Shown here piece after piece: positions 18,608 through 29,466 of a stretch of DNA of 64,000 nt; the first letter of the stretch is position 1, and each line of letters begins with the position of its first letter. Below the pieces are notes generated by a model. It had not been told where the DNA came from. It made no database searches and saw only the letters and a program-made list of their open reading frames with translations. The position numbers and the translations under genes are program-made. The stretch is from Trichococcus patagoniensis (lineage in GTDB: Bacteria > Bacillota > Bacilli > Lactobacillales > Aerococcaceae): positions 1 to 64,000 of the forward strand of contig NZ_QAOM01000004.1 in NCBI RefSeq assembly GCF_003051085.1. Reading direction: 5' to 3'.

Positions 18608-18671
18608 AAAAAGATGCGTTCCCATCCCTCAGAGCAACTAAACTGCTCCAAGGCTGGAAACGCATCTTTTT
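18608..18671. terminator. Bidirectional terminator between the array and phosphoketolase
   Basis: AAAAAGATGCGTT (18608-18620) pairs with AACGCATCTTTTT (18659-18671), with an inner GAGCA / TGCTC stem. T-run TTTTTGATTTTTTT on the plus side and A-run on the other serve both convergent transcripts. Confidence 0.8.
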
Positions 18672-18696
18672 GATTTTTTTAACAGTCTTTCTTAAG

Positions 18697-21102
18697 TCAG
18701 TCCGCTTTGCTTGCGATCAGCTCTTTGGCTGCTGCCGCACCTTCCAAAGCTTCCCATTTCCATTCCATCACTTCCGGGATGTCATCGCCGTTCTCGCGGA
18801 TGAAGTTGTGGTGGAAGTCCACCGTATCCGTCATCCGTTGCGAGAAGGCTGCCGCTGCTTCACCGTAGACGGCGTTGGCTGCATCCTGCGCCAAGTGGAA
18901 ACGGTCCATCTCCGACAAGACACGCATGTCGAACGGTGTCGTGATGTCCCCGTTTTCACGGTAGCCGTGGATGTGCAGGTTGTGGTTGTGGCGATCGAAG
19001 AAGATGTCACGGATCAAGCCTTCAAAACCATGGAAGGCAAAGACGATTGGTTTGTCCGCCGTAAAGTAGGCGTCGAAGGCTTCGTCGCTCAAGCCGCGCG
19101 GATCCACGTCCGGATGGCGCAGTTTCAACAGATCCACGATGTTGATGAAACGGATCTTCAATTCCGGGAACTGTTTGTGCAGGATCGTCACAGCCGCAAG
19201 TGCCTCCAAGTTCGGTTCCGTCCCCGCAGCTGCAATCACGACATCCGGTTCTTCGTCTCCGCAAGTCGAAGCCCAGTCGATGACTTTCAAGCCATCCTTC
19301 ACCAATACTTCCGCTTCTTCAGCCGAGTAGAATTGCGGACGCGGGTGTTTCGAAGACACGATCAGATTGATCTGTTCCTCGGAAGCCATCGTTTCCGCCA
19401 TCACGGCCATCAGAGAGTTCGCATCCGCCGGCAAGTATTCCCGGATGAATTCCGGTTTCTTCTCAGCCAAGTGCGTCAACAGACCCGGATCTTGGTGGGT
19501 GTAGCCATTATGGTCCTGTTGGAAAACAGTCGATGTTGCGATCAGGTTCAAGGATGGATAGTGTTTGCGCCATGTTTGTTCTTTGGCTTTGCGCAACCAT
19601 TTGAAATGTTGGGTGATCATGGAATCGACGACGCGCAGGAAGGCCTCATAACTGGCGAAGAAACCATGACGCCCAGTCAGGACATAGCCTTCCAGGAAGC
19701 CTTCCGCTTGGTGTTCGGACAACTGCGAATCGATGACGCGGCCGGATGGAGAAAGCCACTCGTCATAAGCAGGATCGATCGCTTCCATCCAGACGCGGTT
19801 CGTCACTTCGAAGACTTTATTCAGGCGGTTCGATTTGGTTTCATCCGGTCCGAAAATACGGAAATTATCCGGATTTTCGACGATCAGGTCGCGGGCAAAG
19901 TTGCCGAATTCGATCATATCCTGGGCAATGACTGCGCCTGGAACGGTCGTATCGACGGCATACTGCTTCCAATCCGGGATGTTCAACGGTTTCGGATCGA
20001 TCCCGCCGTTCGTGATCGGATTCATAGCCATCCGTCGGTCGCCCTTTGGTGCCATTTCTTTCAATTCCGCCACTAATTGGCCGTCAGCCGTGAACAGCTC
20101 TTCGGGACGGTAGGACTGCATCCAATCCACTAGCGCATCGATGTGTTCCATGTGGTGTGCATCCACCGGAATCGGCACTTGGTGGGCACGGAAGCCGCCT
20201 TCGATCGGTTCCCCGTCCCACGTTTTCGGACCCGTCCAGCCTTTTGGTGTGCGGAAAATGATGACCGGCCAAGCCGGCATCTTCGCTTCGGCAGCGGAGC
20301 CTTTGCGGGCTTCTGTTTGGATTGCTTTGATTTTTTCGACAGCCGTATCCATCACTTGTGCCATGATCGGATGGACCGCTTCCGGTTCCGTCCCTTCCAC
20401 GAACAACGGCTCCCAGCCCATGCCACCAAAGTACTGAGTCAGCTCTTCGTTCGATTTGCGGTCAAGGATTGTCGGGTTGGAGATCTTGCCGCCGTTCAGG
20501 TACAGGATCGGCAAAACCGCACCATCGGTAACCGGATTAATGAACACATTTGAGAACCAACCAGCCGCCAATGGACCAGTTTCCGCTTCCCCGTCACCAA
20601 CTACGGTCGCTGCGATCACTTCCGGATTGTCGAAGATGGCCCCTGTTGCATGGGAAAGGGAATATCCCAATTCGCCGCCTTCATGGATCGACCCTGGTGT
20701 TTCCGGTGCCGCATGGGAAGCGACCCCGCCCGGGAAGGAGAATTGTTTGTAGAGTTTCGTCAACCCTTCCAGATCTTCGGTGATCTCCGGATAGATTTCC
20801 GTGTAGGAGCCGTCCAGATAGGAGTTCGAAACCATGACTTGGCCGCCATGTCCCGGCCCTTCGACGTAGAACATGTTCAGGTCATATTTGTTGATGACGC
20901 GGTTCAAGTGGGCATAGATGAAATTCTGTCCGGAGATCGTTCCCCAGTGGCCGATTGGATGAAGCTTCACATCAGTTTCCTCAATCGGGCGTTGCAGCAA
21001 TGGGTTATCCTTCAGGTACAGTTGTCCCACGGAGATGAAATTAGCGGCGCGCCAGAAGGCATCCACCTTGTCCAGATACTCTTTTGAATCAAATGCAGTC
21101 AT
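18697..21102 (-). CDS. xpkA: Xylulose-5-phosphate/fructose-6-phosphate phosphoketolase
   Basis: 801 residues, ThDP-dependent. Splits xylulose 5-phosphate (and often fructose 6-phosphate) with phosphate into acetyl phosphate and glyceraldehyde 3-phosphate (erythrose 4-phosphate). Visible signatures: [11 protein letters not shown] near the N-terminus, EGPGHGG, the ThDP-binding [13 protein letters not shown], and [11 protein letters not shown] in the middle. Start is the ATG at 21102 with AAGGAG 8 bases upstream; a longer frame to 21147 has no ribosome site. It is the sink for the araBDA pathway immediately upstream, with its own transcript, since a terminator separates it from araA. A weak cre-like TGAAAACATTTGCT lies at 21139-21152. 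Confidence 0.97.
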   Translation of the reverse strand: MTAFDSKEYLDKVDAFWRAANFISVGQLYLKDNPLLQRPIEETDVKLHPIGHWGTISGQNFIYAHLNRVINKYDLNMFYVEGPGHGGQVMVSNSYLDGSYTEIYPEITEDLEGLTKLYKQFSFPGGVASHAAPETPGSIHEGGELGYSLSHATGAIFDNPEVIAATVVGDGEAETGPLAAGWFSNVFINPVTDGAVLPILYLNGGKISNPTILDRKSNEELTQYFGGMGWEPLFVEGTEPEAVHPIMAQVMDTAVEKIKAIQTEARKGSAAEAKMPAWPVIIFRTPKGWTGPKTWDGEPIEGGFRAHQVPIPVDAHHMEHIDALVDWMQSYRPEELFTADGQLVAELKEMAPKGDRRMAMNPITNGGIDPKPLNIPDWKQYAVDTTVPGAVIAQDMIEFGNFARDLIVENPDNFRIFGPDETKSNRLNKVFEVTNRVWMEAIDPAYDEWLSPSGRVIDSQLSEHQAEGFLEGYVLTGRHGFFASYEAFLRVVDSMITQHFKWLRKAKEQTWRKHYPSLNLIATSTVFQQDHNGYTHQDPGLLTHLAEKKPEFIREYLPADANSLMAVMAETMASEEQINLIVSSKHPRPQFYSAEEAEVLVKDGLKVIDWASTCGDEEPDVVIAAAGTEPNLEALAAVTILHKQFPELKIRFINIVDLLKLRHPDVDPRGLSDEAFDAYFTADKPIVFAFHGFEGLIRDIFFDRHNHNLHIHGYRENGDITTPFDMRVLSEMDRFHLAQDAANAVYGEAAAAFSQRMTDTVDFHHNFIRENGDDIPEVMEWKWEALEGAAAAKELIASKAD

Positions 21103-21174
21103 TTTCTTGCTCCTTTTTATTTTATATTTTTTAATCCCTGAAAACATTTGCTAGAACTTTCACAAATATCCTCC

Positions 21175-21208
21175 AAAAAATCGGTTTGACGATTTTCTGT
21201 CAAACCGA
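21175..21208 (-). terminator. Terminator of the araBDA operon
   Basis: 10-bp perfect stem (21181-21190 / 21199-21208), loop of 8, followed on the minus strand by TTTTTT. Confidence 0.9.
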
Positions 21209-21218
21209 CCGAAAAAAT

Positions 21219-22643
21219 CTATTTGATCAAAGCTACTTCCAACCCGACCAGTTTTGCCCAAGCCAGGATCTGATCTGTGCTCAAACTCAAGGAAACGACC
21301 GTATGATGTCCGCCGCCAGCTTCGATCCAAGCGCGGATGCCGTCGTGGAAATTAGGTTTCACTTCCCATAGGACGCGTGCGACTGGAAGGTTCGGAGCTG
21401 CCTCAGTCGGTTCAAAAGCAACAACTTCATTCACCAACAATTTGTAGTGCGTTCCGAAGTCAGCCATCGAAACGACAACGCCGTCTCCTGCTTTACCATC
21501 GAAGACAAGACGGGCAGGCTCTTCACGATTCCCCATTGATAATGGTGCAATCAAAATTTTCGGTTTGTTGACTGCCAGTCCTGGATCGACTTCCAACATA
21601 TGCGATTGCAGGATTGCTTCTCTGCCTTCAGCCATTTCATACGTGTAGTCTTCCATGAAGCCGGTATCGATGTTGTGGGACATGATCTTCATCAAACGGT
21701 CGATTGCTGCCGTTTTCCAGTCGCCTTCGCCCGCGAATCCGTAGCCTTCTGCCATCAAGCGCTGTACTGCAAGCCCAGGCAGTTGTTGCAAGCCATGCAG
21801 ATCTTCGAAGTTTGAAGTAAAGGCAGTGTAGCCGCCCGCTTCCAAGAAACGACGGATGCCGATTTCCTGACGTGCCTGCACTTTGACATGCGCTTCCCAC
21901 TTGCCTTGCTCATAATCGCCGTAGTCGAAATCATACAAATCTTTGTATTCATTGAACAAAGCATCGACTTCTGCATCTTCGACCGCATCGACATAGTCCA
22001 CTAGATCACGGATACCGTAGTAATCGACTGTCCAGCCGAATTGGATCTGCGCTTCCACTTTGTCGCCTTCCGTCACGGCAACGTTACGCATGTTGTCGCC
22101 GAAACGCGCCACTTTGATGGAGAAGCTTTCATTGTAGGCTACCGCAACGTCCATCCATTCCGCGATCTGGGTTTGGACGTTTTCGCGTTCCCAATAGCCG
22201 ACGACGACTTTGTTGTTCTTTTTCAGGCGCGCATTGATGAAGCCGTACTCGCGGTCGCCATGTGCTGCTTGGTTCAAGTTCATGAAATCCATATCGATCG
22301 TTGCCCATGGAATGCTTTCATTGAATTGGGTTGCCAGATGCAATAACGGTTTTTGCAATAATTTCGTACCGCGGATCCACATTTTGGCCGGCGAGAAGGT
22401 ATGCATCCAAGTGATGACCCCCGCAACTTCATCGCGGTAATTGACTTCTTTCATGATTTTCGTGATCGTATCGGGTGTTACCGCTAATTCCTGCAGCACA
22501 AGCGGATAAGGCAACTTGCCGCTGTTGTTCAGGCTTTCCACGATGACCGCCGCATTATTTTTTACTGTTTGCAAAGCTTCCTCGCCGTATAAGTGTTGTG
22601 ATCCTACTACGAACCAAAATTCTTTTTTCCCTACTTCTAACAT
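21219..22643 (-). CDS. araA: L-arabinose isomerase
   Basis: 474 residues, normal length. Converts L-arabinose to L-ribulose; Mn-dependent, cytoplasmic. Characteristic segments: [17 protein letters not shown] at the N-terminus, [14 protein letters not shown], and [19 protein letters not shown]. The C-terminal part has GGGHHTVVS with the metal-binding His. AGAGGAG lies ahead of the ATG. Last gene of araB-araD-araA, 30 bp after araD, before a clear terminator. Controlled by AraR through the boxes in front of araB. Confidence 0.97.
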   Translation of the reverse strand: MLEVGKKEFWFVVGSQHLYGEEALQTVKNNAAVIVESLNNSGKLPYPLVLQELAVTPDTITKIMKEVNYRDEVAGVITWMHTFSPAKMWIRGTKLLQKPLLHLATQFNESIPWATIDMDFMNLNQAAHGDREYGFINARLKKNNKVVVGYWERENVQTQIAEWMDVAVAYNESFSIKVARFGDNMRNVAVTEGDKVEAQIQFGWTVDYYGIRDLVDYVDAVEDAEVDALFNEYKDLYDFDYGDYEQGKWEAHVKVQARQEIGIRRFLEAGGYTAFTSNFEDLHGLQQLPGLAVQRLMAEGYGFAGEGDWKTAAIDRLMKIMSHNIDTGFMEDYTYEMAEGREAILQSHMLEVDPGLAVNKPKILIAPLSMGNREEPARLVFDGKAGDGVVVSMADFGTHYKLLVNEVVAFEPTEAAPNLPVARVLWEVKPNFHDGIRAWIEAGGGHHTVVSLSLSTDQILAWAKLVGLEVALIK

Positions 22644-22673
22644 ATTCCCAGCTCCTCTGTTTTTTCTGATTTT

Positions 22674-23372
22674 CTATTTTTTCTGCCCGTAATAGGCGTT
22701 CTCTCCGTGTTTGCGCAAATAATGTTTGTCCAGGATGCGCTGCGGCAGTTCTTCCGCAAAGTTGTTCAGTTGGCGGGCAAAGAGATTGGTTTTGCAGACC
22801 TCATCCAATACGACCGCGTTCATGACTGCCCCTTTCGCATCCTTGCCCCAAGTGAAGGGACCGTGCCCGTGCAGCAGTACGCCGGGAACTTCCATCGGTT
22901 TGATGCCGCGCTCGCGGAATGTCTCCACAATGGCATTTCCGGTTTCTTCCTCGTAACCACGATCGATTTCTTCCTGCGTCAAGAAACGGGCGCATGGAAC
23001 CGTGCCATAGAAAGTATCGGCGTGGGTCGTACCCATGGCCGGCACGTCCAAACCGGCTTGCGCCCAGATTGTAGCCCAAGTCGAATGCGTGTGCACAATG
23101 CCGCCGATTTCCGGGAATGCCTTGTACAATACCGCATGCGTCGGCATGTCGGATGACGGGTTCAATTCCCCTTCGATAACGTTGCCGTCAAAATCGCAGA
23201 CAACCATATCGCTCGCCTTCATGTCGTCATAGCCGACACCGCTGGGCTTGATGACGAACAAGCCTTTTTCGCGGTCGACCGCACTGACGTTTCCCCACGT
23301 ATATTTGATCAAGCCCCGATCCGGCAATTCCAGATTGGCTTGAAAAACTTCTTCTTTTAATAGTTCCAGCAA
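22674..23372 (-). CDS. araD: L-ribulose-5-phosphate 4-epimerase
   Basis: 232 residues, class II aldolase/AraD family. Turns L-ribulose 5-phosphate into D-xylulose 5-phosphate, the substrate of phosphoketolase. Zinc ligands are in [18 protein letters not shown] (two His) and [13 protein letters not shown]. The start codon is TTG (23370-23372), preceded by AAGGAA with 7-8 bases; no ATG is available near it. Seventeen bp behind araB, in the same operon. Confidence 0.96.
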   Translation of the reverse strand: MLELLKEEVFQANLELPDRGLIKYTWGNVSAVDREKGLFVIKPSGVGYDDMKASDMVVCDFDGNVIEGELNPSSDMPTHAVLYKAFPEIGGIVHTHSTWATIWAQAGLDVPAMGTTHADTFYGTVPCARFLTQEEIDRGYEEETGNAIVETFRERGIKPMEVPGVLLHGHGPFTWGKDAKGAVMNAVVLDEVCKTNLFARQLNNFAEELPQRILDKHYLRKHGENAYYGQKK

Positions 23373-23388
23373 GATGTTTCCTTCCCTT

Positions 23389-24999
23389 CTATCTCAAACT
23401 CAAATGCTCGACTGCAGCTTGCTCGATCGCCAGTCCTTTTTGGTAACGATCGATGAATGTGCCGAAACCTGCAACGTCGCGCGCATCAGGAGCGATCGTG
23501 ACGCCTTCATCGGCACCGAATACTTTTTTGTCCAAGAATGCATCCAAACTCTCTGTCGTTTCTTTGCGATCCATGAAAGCAGCCAACAACGCGATGCCCC
23601 ATGCGCCGCCTTCTCCAGCTGTCTCCATGACGGTGACCGGTGCGTCCATGACGGCAGCCAACACTTTCTGGCCGACCTCAGGCGTTTTGAAGATGCCGCC
23701 ATGGCCGACAATTTTGTCGATCGCGACGTTTTCCTGCTTGAGGATGTTCATGCCGATCTTCATGGCGCCGAAAGCGGTGAAGAGATGCACGCGCATGAAG
23801 TTGGCCAAGTTGAAGTTGCTTTCCGGTGTGCGGACAAATAACGGTCGGCCTTCCGCCAGATGGGTGATGTTTTCGCCGGAGTAGTAACCGTAGGAGAGCA
23901 ATCCGCCGCAATCGGCATCCCCTTCAAGCGCTTTGTTGAACAGTGTGGCGAATAATTTATCCGTATCAATTGTGAAACCGGCTGCTTCGCTGAATTCACG
24001 GAATAGCTTGACCCAGGCGTTGATGTCGGATGAGCAGTTATTGGTGTGGACCATCGCGACCAGGCTGCCTGCCGGTGTCGTCACAAGATCGATTTCCGGA
24101 TGCACTTCGTTCAAGTCCTTTTCCAAAACGATCATCGCAAATGCCGATGTGCCGGCGGATACATTCCCGGTGCGCTCCGCTACGCTGTTGGTGGCGACCA
24201 TCCCGGTTCCGGCGTCCCCTTCCGGTGCACACAACGGGATTCCCGCTTCGAGTGTGCCTGTCGGATCGAGAAGTTTGGCTCCCGCTTCCGTCAGATTACC
24301 GGCCGCGTCCCCTGCCAACAATACTTCCGGCAGCAGATCGGCCAATTTCCAAGTCATACCTTTTGCTGCGGCAACTGCGTCAAACTGATTAAGCATGCGT
24401 TCGTCATAATTTTTCTTCTCGACGTCGATTGGGAACATCCCGGATGCGTCGCCGATCCCCAAAACTTTCTTGCCTGTCAGTTGCCAATGGATGTAGCCTG
24501 CCAAAGTCGTAAAGAAAGCGACTTCATTTGTGTGTTCCTCTTTATTCAAAACCGCTTGATACAAGTGAGCGATGCTCCAGCGTTGCGGGATATTGTAGTT
24601 GAACAGTGCGGTCAATTCCTTTTCGGCATCAGCTGTAGTGGCGTTGCGCCAAGTCCGGAACGGCACCAACAACTCATTTTCCTGATTGAATGCCATGTAG
24701 CCGTGCATCATCGCGCTGAATCCGATCGATCCGACTGCAGTCAAGGTTACGCCGTATTTTTCTTTGACCTCGCGTGTCAGTTCTGCGTAGCTTGTTTGAA
24801 GGCCCTCCCAAATTTGCTCCACTGAATATGTCCAGATGCCATCCACTAATTGGTTCTCCCATTCATAGCTCCCGGATGCGACCGGAGCGAAGCGGGAATC
24901 GATCAGCACCGCCTTGATGCGGGTAGATCCAAATTCGATTCCGATGCTTGTCTGCCGCGATTCGATATCAGTGACTATCGCTTGTAACTTCTCAGTCAA
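23389..24999 (-). CDS. araB: Ribulokinase, FGGY family
   Basis: 536 residues. Phosphorylates L-ribulose. FGGY kinase: N-terminal sugar/ATP domain beginning [18 protein letters not shown], and C-terminal [13 protein letters not shown] plus [14 protein letters not shown] start it at TTG 24999 because AAAGGAGG lies 7 bases upstream; a longer open frame to 25116 would run back through the araB promoter and AraR boxes. First gene of araBDA. It belongs to the Gram-positive AraB type, shorter in motif similarity to enteric AraB. Confidence 0.95.
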   Translation of the reverse strand: MTEKLQAIVTDIESRQTSIGIEFGSTRIKAVLIDSRFAPVASGSYEWENQLVDGIWTYSVEQIWEGLQTSYAELTREVKEKYGVTLTAVGSIGFSAMMHGYMAFNQENELLVPFRTWRNATTADAEKELTALFNYNIPQRWSIAHLYQAVLNKEEHTNEVAFFTTLAGYIHWQLTGKKVLGIGDASGMFPIDVEKKNYDERMLNQFDAVAAAKGMTWKLADLLPEVLLAGDAAGNLTEAGAKLLDPTGTLEAGIPLCAPEGDAGTGMVATNSVAERTGNVSAGTSAFAMIVLEKDLNEVHPEIDLVTTPAGSLVAMVHTNNCSSDINAWVKLFREFSEAAGFTIDTDKLFATLFNKALEGDADCGGLLSYGYYSGENITHLAEGRPLFVRTPESNFNLANFMRVHLFTAFGAMKIGMNILKQENVAIDKIVGHGGIFKTPEVGQKVLAAVMDAPVTVMETAGEGGAWGIALLAAFMDRKETTESLDAFLDKKVFGADEGVTIAPDARDVAGFGTFIDRYQKGLAIEQAAVEHLSLR

Positions 25000-25059
25000 A
25001 ACGTTTCCTCCTTTTTGCGGTGCACCCTTTTGAGGATGCTGTCCGTTCTTCTTGGATTT

Positions 25060-25116
25060 ATTATATGCCATATGTCCGTACATGTAAAGAGATAATCGCA
25101 AAATTTGTCCGAACAC
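25060..25116 (-). promoter_or_regulatory. araBDA promoter with two AraR boxes
   Basis: Minus-strand TTTACA (25083-25088), 17-base spacer, TATAAT (25060-25065). AraR-type box ATGTCCGTACAT (25072-25083) sits in the spacer; a second, TTGTCCGAACAC (25105-25116), lies 33 bp upstream (centre to centre), about three helical turns. The layout suggests cooperative repression by the adjacent AraR. Confidence 0.8.
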
Positions 25117-25150
25117 AAAAAGAAGCCACCCCAGCTCTGGGACAGCCTCT
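25116..25150 (-). terminator. Terminator of araR
   Basis: 14-bp stem with wobble pairs (25121-25134 / 25137-25150), followed on the minus strand by TTTTTGTG. It separates araR from the araB promoter. Confidence 0.75.
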
Positions 25151-25161
25151 TTCTTCTGTTG

Positions 25162-26235
25162 TCAGATTCGTTTGACCGAGTCGCGGATAATCAGTTCCGG
25201 CTCGAATATTTTGTTTCCTGTCATTTCTTGTTGGACGGCCATCATGATCCATTCGGCAGCGGCCTCGCCCAATTCCTCTTTAGGATGGGAAAGGGTCGTC
25301 AGCTTGACGCTCCCCGCTGTGCTCAAGAATGAGTCATCGTTGCCGATCACAGAATAATCTTCCGGGACCCGTTTTCCCATGGCCGCTATAGCTTGGATCA
25401 AACCCTGCGCCACTTCATCGTTATAGCAGACGATACCGGTGACTTCCTGATTGCTCGCCAACTTCTCCCGAATCGTTTCGAACACTTGCGCTTTCGTTTC
25501 CGTAGTGTACGTGTAAACATTTTTCGGATCGAAATTTGTCCGCATCTCTTCGTGGGCTTTGATGAAGCCTTTCATCCGGTATTTCCCTTGCAGGTCATCG
25601 ATCTTCGTGATCAGCGCCAAATGCTGATGGCCCTGCTCGAATAGATGTTTCGTGGCAAGATAGCCCGCTTTCGTGTCATTGACGCAGATGAAAGGGACCG
25701 ACAGTTCTTCGTAATAGGCATTGATCATGACGACCGGGATGCCACGTTCCTTGAAAGATAAATAATAAGCCAAATTCGGATTGTATTGATTGCTTTTTGT
25801 CGGTTCAACAATCAGGCCCGAAACATTTTGGCTGAGCATCTGTTCCAGACACTCCCGCTCCTGATCGACGTCGTTGTTCGTGCTGGCCAACAATAGCGAG
25901 TAGCCATTCTCCCGTAACTTCTGCTCGATGCCGCGGATGATCGACGGGAAAATATAGTCCGACAGATAGGTCGTGATGACGCCGATTGTTTTGCTGGATG
26001 ACACCCCGTCACCCCGCCGTTGGTAACTGTCGTCGACGTAGGTCCCGGAACCTTTCTCCTTGCGCAGAAAGCCTTCGTTCACAAGCAAGGCGATCGCTTC
26101 CCGCACGGTATGGCGGCTGACCCCATAGTCCTTCTGCAGTTGCAGTTCGGGCGGAATGACTTTGCCTACCACAAATTCGTTCGAAAGTATTTTTGAGCGT
26201 ATTTCATCGGCAATCACCTGGTATTTTGTTTTCAT
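25162..26235 (-). CDS. araR: Arabinose operon repressor AraR
   Basis: 357 residues: N-terminal GntR winged helix (about 1-70; ELQLQKDYGVSRHTVREAIALL, KGSGTYV) joined to a C-terminal LacI/GalR-type ligand-binding domain (TIGVITTYLSDYIFPSIIRGIE ... VIGNDDSFLS), the chimeric layout unique to AraR. The start is the ATG at 26235 with GAGGAG upstream; the same frame stays open for another 786 bases into the repeat array, which is an artefact of the array. An AraR box in its own promoter indicates autoregulation. Represses araBDA and abnA in the absence of arabinose. Confidence 0.95.
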   Translation of the reverse strand: MKTKYQVIADEIRSKILSNEFVVGKVIPPELQLQKDYGVSRHTVREAIALLVNEGFLRKEKGSGTYVDDSYQRRGDGVSSSKTIGVITTYLSDYIFPSIIRGIEQKLRENGYSLLLASTNNDVDQERECLEQMLSQNVSGLIVEPTKSNQYNPNLAYYLSFKERGIPVVMINAYYEELSVPFICVNDTKAGYLATKHLFEQGHQHLALITKIDDLQGKYRMKGFIKAHEEMRTNFDPKNVYTYTTETKAQVFETIREKLASNQEVTGIVCYNDEVAQGLIQAIAAMGKRVPEDYSVIGNDDSFLSTAGSVKLTTLSHPKEELGEAAAEWIMMAVQQEMTGNKIFEPELIIRDSVKRI

Positions 26236-26253
26236 TAGTTGCGCTCCTCTGTA

Positions 26254-26297
26254 TATGTCCGTACAAATAGTATAGTAAACTGTGCAGGAAAATACAA
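26254..26297 (-). promoter_or_regulatory. araR promoter with AraR box
   Basis: TTGTAT (26292-26297), 17-base spacer, TATACT (26269-26274) on the minus strand; AraR box ATGTCCGTACAA (26255-26266) directly downstream of the -10. Confidence 0.75.
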
Positions 26298-26315
26298 GTG
26301 CGTTATTTTCGGAAT

Positions 26316-27069
26316 TTGTCGGATAACCCCAAAGTATCCGACAACCAACGCGTGGCGGCTTCGGAATTTGTCGGATAACCCCAAAGTATCCGACAACCAA
26401 CGCGTGGCGGCTTCGGAATTTGTCGGATAAACCCCAAGTATCCGACAACCAGCGCGCGGTGGCTTCGGAATTTGTCGGATAAACCCAAAGTATCCGACAA
26501 CCGCAACGCGGTGGCTTCGGAACTTGTCGGATAAACCCCAAGTATCCGACAACCAACGCGTGGCGGCTTCGGAATTTGTCGGATAAACCCCAAGTATCCG
26601 ACAACCAGCGGGCGGTGGCTTCGGAATTTGTCGGATAACCCCGAAGTATCCGACAACCGCAGCGTGGCTTCGGAATTTGTCGGATAAACCCCAAGTATCC
26701 GACAACCAGCGCGCGGTGGCTTCGGAATTTGTCGGATAAACCCAAAGTATCCGACAACCAGCGCGTGGCGGCTTCGGAATTTGTCGGATAACCCCAAAGT
26801 ATCCGACAACCAACGCGCGGTGGCTTCGGAATTTGTCGGATAACCCCAAAGTATCCGACAACCAACGCGTGGCGGCTTCGGAATTTGTCGGATAACTCCG
26901 AAGTATCCGACAACCGCAACGCGGTGGCTTCGGAACTTGTCGGATAAACCCAAAGTATCCGACAACCAACGCGTGGCGGCTTCGGAATTTGTCGGATAAC
27001 CCCAAAGTATCCGACAACCACTACGCGGCGTCTTCAGAATTTGTCGGATAAACCCCAAGTATCCGACAA
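26316..27069. repeat. Array of 15 palindromes, 52-bp period (TTGTCGGATA family)
   Basis: Fifteen 29-bp cores TTGTCGGATA-N9-TATCCGACAA start at 26316, 26368, 26420, 26472, 26524, 26576, 26628, 26677, 26729, 26781, 26833, 26885, 26937, 26989 and 27041: every step is 52 bp except one of 49. Linkers of 23 bp carry CCAACGCGTGGCGGCTTCGG and variants. It fills the 900-bp gap between araR and ald. The three minus-strand frames stay open across it and yield three-phase repeats (52 residues per 156 bp), not believable proteins. Stem position 6 and its partner are swapped (C-G to G-C) relative to the array at 18.2 kb. Confidence 0.96.
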
Positions 27070-27096
27070 CCGCAGCGCGGACTGCGTTCTACAACA

Positions 27097-27136
27097 AAAG
27101 AGATGGACTGCCCGCTACGAGGCAGTCCATCTCTTT
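27097..27136 (-). terminator. Terminator of gldA-ald
   Basis: 16-bp perfect stem (27097-27112 / 27121-27136), loop of 8, with TTTTG after it on the minus strand. It begins at the ald stop codon. Confidence 0.9.
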
Positions 27137-28248
27137 CACAACATAGTTTCGATAGCCGTGTAGCTTTCCCCGATCGATTCGGCGACATCTTTGTTCGTCA
27201 ACTTTCCTCTGTGCACGTTGAATCCCGTCATGATGGTCGGGTTGGTGGCCGCTGCTTGCCGCGCGCCTTGGTTCGCGATTTCCAATGCGTAAGGCAGCGT
27301 GACATTGGTCAAAGCGATTGTCGCCGTGCGCGGAACGGCTCCCGGCATGTTCGGAACCGCATAATGAAGTACGCCATGCCGTTCATAGACCGGATCATCA
27401 TGTGTGGTCGTGCGGTCTTCGGTTTCAAAGATGCCGCCCTGATCCACTGCGATGTCGACGATCACGGAACCGGGCTGCATGCTTTTGACCATCTCTTCGC
27501 TCACCAACGTCGGCGCTTTCCGGCCAGGGATCAGGACCGCGCCGATGACGACGTCGGCATCCTTGACGGCATGGGCAATGTTCCACTCGTTCGAAAGCAG
27601 CGTGATGACTGCGTTCCCGTACAAATTCTCGATTTCCGTCAAGATTTCCGGTCGGACATCCAGGATCGTGCAATGGGCGCCGAGCCCCAAAGCGATCTGC
27701 AAGGCGTTACGGCCGGCGACACCGCCGCCGATGATGACGACTTTGCCGTTCGCCACACCCGGAACACCGCTCAAGAGAACGCCTTTTCCGCCGTACGGTT
27801 TCTCCAGGAATTGCGCACCAATCTGGACGGACAGACGCCCCGCAATGACGCTCATCGGAGTCAGCAGCGGCAAGTCGCCTTTTTTGCCGACCATCGTTTC
27901 GTAGCCGATCGCGGTCATGCCCGCTTGCAGCATAACCCTCGTCAACTGCGGCGCGGCCGCCAAATGCAGGTAGGTGAACAGAATCAGGTCCTCACGGAAG
28001 TATTTGTATTCCGATTCCAAAGGCTCTTTCACCTTGATGACCATTTCGGCGGCCCAGACTTGGACTGCGTCTTCCAACACTGCCGCCCCTGCTTTTGCGT
28101 ACTGTCCGTCCTCGAATCCCGAGCCGATGCCGCACCCGCTTTGGACAAGGACTTGATGGCCGTTCTGGACCAGCAACTGCACACCTGCAGGCAGCACACC
28201 TACCCGATTTTCGTTGTTTTTGATTTCCTTCGGCACTCCGATGATCAT
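27136..28248 (-). CDS. ald: Alanine dehydrogenase
   Basis: 370 residues. NAD-dependent interconversion of L-alanine and pyruvate. N-terminal [17 protein letters not shown] is the family hallmark; the Rossmann motif is [14 protein letters not shown], and [14 protein letters not shown] and [13 protein letters not shown] are conserved segments. The ATG at 28248 has AAAGGA 9 bases before it; the ATG at 28257 abuts the ribosome site. It begins 5 bp after gldA, so the two are coupled. Could regenerate NAD or store nitrogen and carbon during fermentation. Confidence 0.95.
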   Translation of the reverse strand: MIIGVPKEIKNNENRVGVLPAGVQLLVQNGHQVLVQSGCGIGSGFEDGQYAKAGAAVLEDAVQVWAAEMVIKVKEPLESEYKYFREDLILFTYLHLAAAPQLTRVMLQAGMTAIGYETMVGKKGDLPLLTPMSVIAGRLSVQIGAQFLEKPYGGKGVLLSGVPGVANGKVVIIGGGVAGRNALQIALGLGAHCTILDVRPEILTEIENLYGNAVITLLSNEWNIAHAVKDADVVIGAVLIPGRKAPTLVSEEMVKSMQPGSVIVDIAVDQGGIFETEDRTTTHDDPVYERHGVLHYAVPNMPGAVPRTATIALTNVTLPYALEIANQGARQAAATNPTIMTGFNVHRGKLTNKDVAESIGESYTAIETML

Positions 28249-28253
28249 CCCGA

Positions 28254-29342
28254 TCATTCCTTTCCGACGAGCCCGTCCACCGCCAAAATGGCATCGGCGA
28301 CTTGCTCAGCCGTTATGTTTTTGCTTAGATTTTTCATGGTGTTGCTCTGCGCCACCGCAAGTTTTCCGACTTCAAGCAGCTCCTCCCGTGTGGCTCCGGT
28401 CAGATGCACCTGTTCCAATGTCGTCGGCATGCCGATTGCTTCAAGGAAGCGGCTGTATTTCAGAAATTCTTCGTGCGGGCGCTCTTCCAGCACGAGTTGG
28501 ACCAATAGGCAAAAGCCGACTATTTCCCCGTGCGTCAAGCGATGGATTTCGCCTTTGATGGCCGTGAAGCCATTATGGATGGCATGTGCGGCCGCCAAAC
28601 CGCCGTTTTCGAATCCCAGTCCCGAAAGCAGCGTATTCGCCTCCACGACCGCCTCGACAGCCGGCGTCACCAATCCTTTTTGGACGTCAGCGAACGCGCT
28701 GAGGCCATCCCTGAACAAAGTTTCTTCGCAGGCCTTCGCAATCGCGGTGCCGGCGATCGTCGGCAAACCGCCGGCCAACGCCAATTCACCGGAGGCTTTC
28801 GTCGCCAACGCTTCGGCACAGGTCGCCAATGCATCCGCCATCCCGCTTGCGAAGAATCGGATCGGCGCTTGGACGACGATCTGCGTATCAACAAGCACCA
28901 GATCGGGGTTCTTCGCATAGAAACGATAATGGTCGAACAGCCCGTCCTGCTTATAGAGCACAGAGATGGCGCTGGTCGGGGCATCCGTGGATACAGTAGT
29001 CGGCACAATCACAACCGGCAATTCGCAAGCCGCTGCAATACCTTTCGCAACATCGATGATTTTGCCGCCGCCAAGCCCGATGATGACGTCCGCCGTTGCA
29101 TCGGCTACATCGTCAGCCAAACGGACCATTTCCTCCAACGAGGCTTCGCCAGTGAAGGCCTCATAATGGTAGGGAAAACCCTCCAGAGCCCGTTCCACCT
29201 TTTCATGGAGCAAGCCCCAAACAAAATCGTCCGTGAGCAGGAACGCCTTCTTCCCGTAGACAGCCGCTTCCTTCCCTAATACGTCTATAGCGCCTACGCC
29301 TTGAATATACCGGCTGGGCGATCGAAAAACCTGATAAGCCAT
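28254..29342 (-). CDS. gldA: Glycerol dehydrogenase (iron-containing ADH family)
   Basis: 362 residues. NAD-dependent oxidation of glycerol to dihydroxyacetone, or the reverse reduction. [13 protein letters not shown] is the NAD-binding turn; [31 protein letters not shown] (metal Asp), AHAIHNGF and [10 protein letters not shown] (two metal His) are all present, so the active site is complete. The first 25 residues ([10 protein letters not shown]) match GldA. Operon with ald; nothing nearby for dihydroxyacetone phosphorylation. Specificity for glycerol rather than another polyol is by family similarity only. Confidence 0.9.
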   Translation of the reverse strand: MAYQVFRSPSRYIQGVGAIDVLGKEAAVYGKKAFLLTDDFVWGLLHEKVERALEGFPYHYEAFTGEASLEEMVRLADDVADATADVIIGLGGGKIIDVAKGIAAACELPVVIVPTTVSTDAPTSAISVLYKQDGLFDHYRFYAKNPDLVLVDTQIVVQAPIRFFASGMADALATCAEALATKASGELALAGGLPTIAGTAIAKACEETLFRDGLSAFADVQKGLVTPAVEAVVEANTLLSGLGFENGGLAAAHAIHNGFTAIKGEIHRLTHGEIVGFCLLVQLVLEERPHEEFLKYSRFLEAIGMPTTLEQVHLTGATREELLEVGKLAVAQSNTMKNLSKNITAEQVADAILAVDGLVGKE

Positions 29343-29428
29343 ATGTGTGCCCCTTTTCCATTTGTGATTTATTTATCATACCTATATTTTACCACAGCAC
29401 TTCTTCTATTTTCCTGCTCCAACAAAAA

Positions 29429-29459
29429 ATCCTCCGGAGCTCTTATGCTTCCGAAGGAT
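29429..29459 (-). terminator. Terminator of yuaF-floT
   Basis: ATCCTCCGGAGC (29429-29440) pairs with GCTTCCGAAGGAT (29447-29459), one bulge/mismatch; TTTTTTG follows on the minus strand. Confidence 0.8.
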
Positions 29460-29466
29460 TCTGATT

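Noticed and set aside
18051-18651. Three overlapping minus-strand reading frames across the first array
   Set aside because: Same repeat-driven translation as above, overlapping each other and the end of the exporter gene; no ribosome sites.
18670-20076. 468-codon plus-strand frame opposite phosphoketolase
   Set aside because: Antisense shadow of a highly conserved gene; no ribosome site and biased composition (many His, Arg, Phe).
26236-27058. Long minus-strand reading frames in the palindrome array, including an extended form of AraR
   Set aside because: The frames exist in all three phases, repeat every 156 bp, and lack ribosome sites; AraR has a good start at 26235 with GAGGAG upstream.
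18225-27069. CRISPR arrays
   Set aside because: Regular spacing suggested it, but the linkers are near copies of one another rather than unique spacers, the cores are symmetric with variable loops, and there are no cas genes.
27103-28920. 605-codon plus-strand frame opposite ald and gldA
   Set aside because: Antisense to two clearly identified genes with intact motifs; composition is not protein-like.
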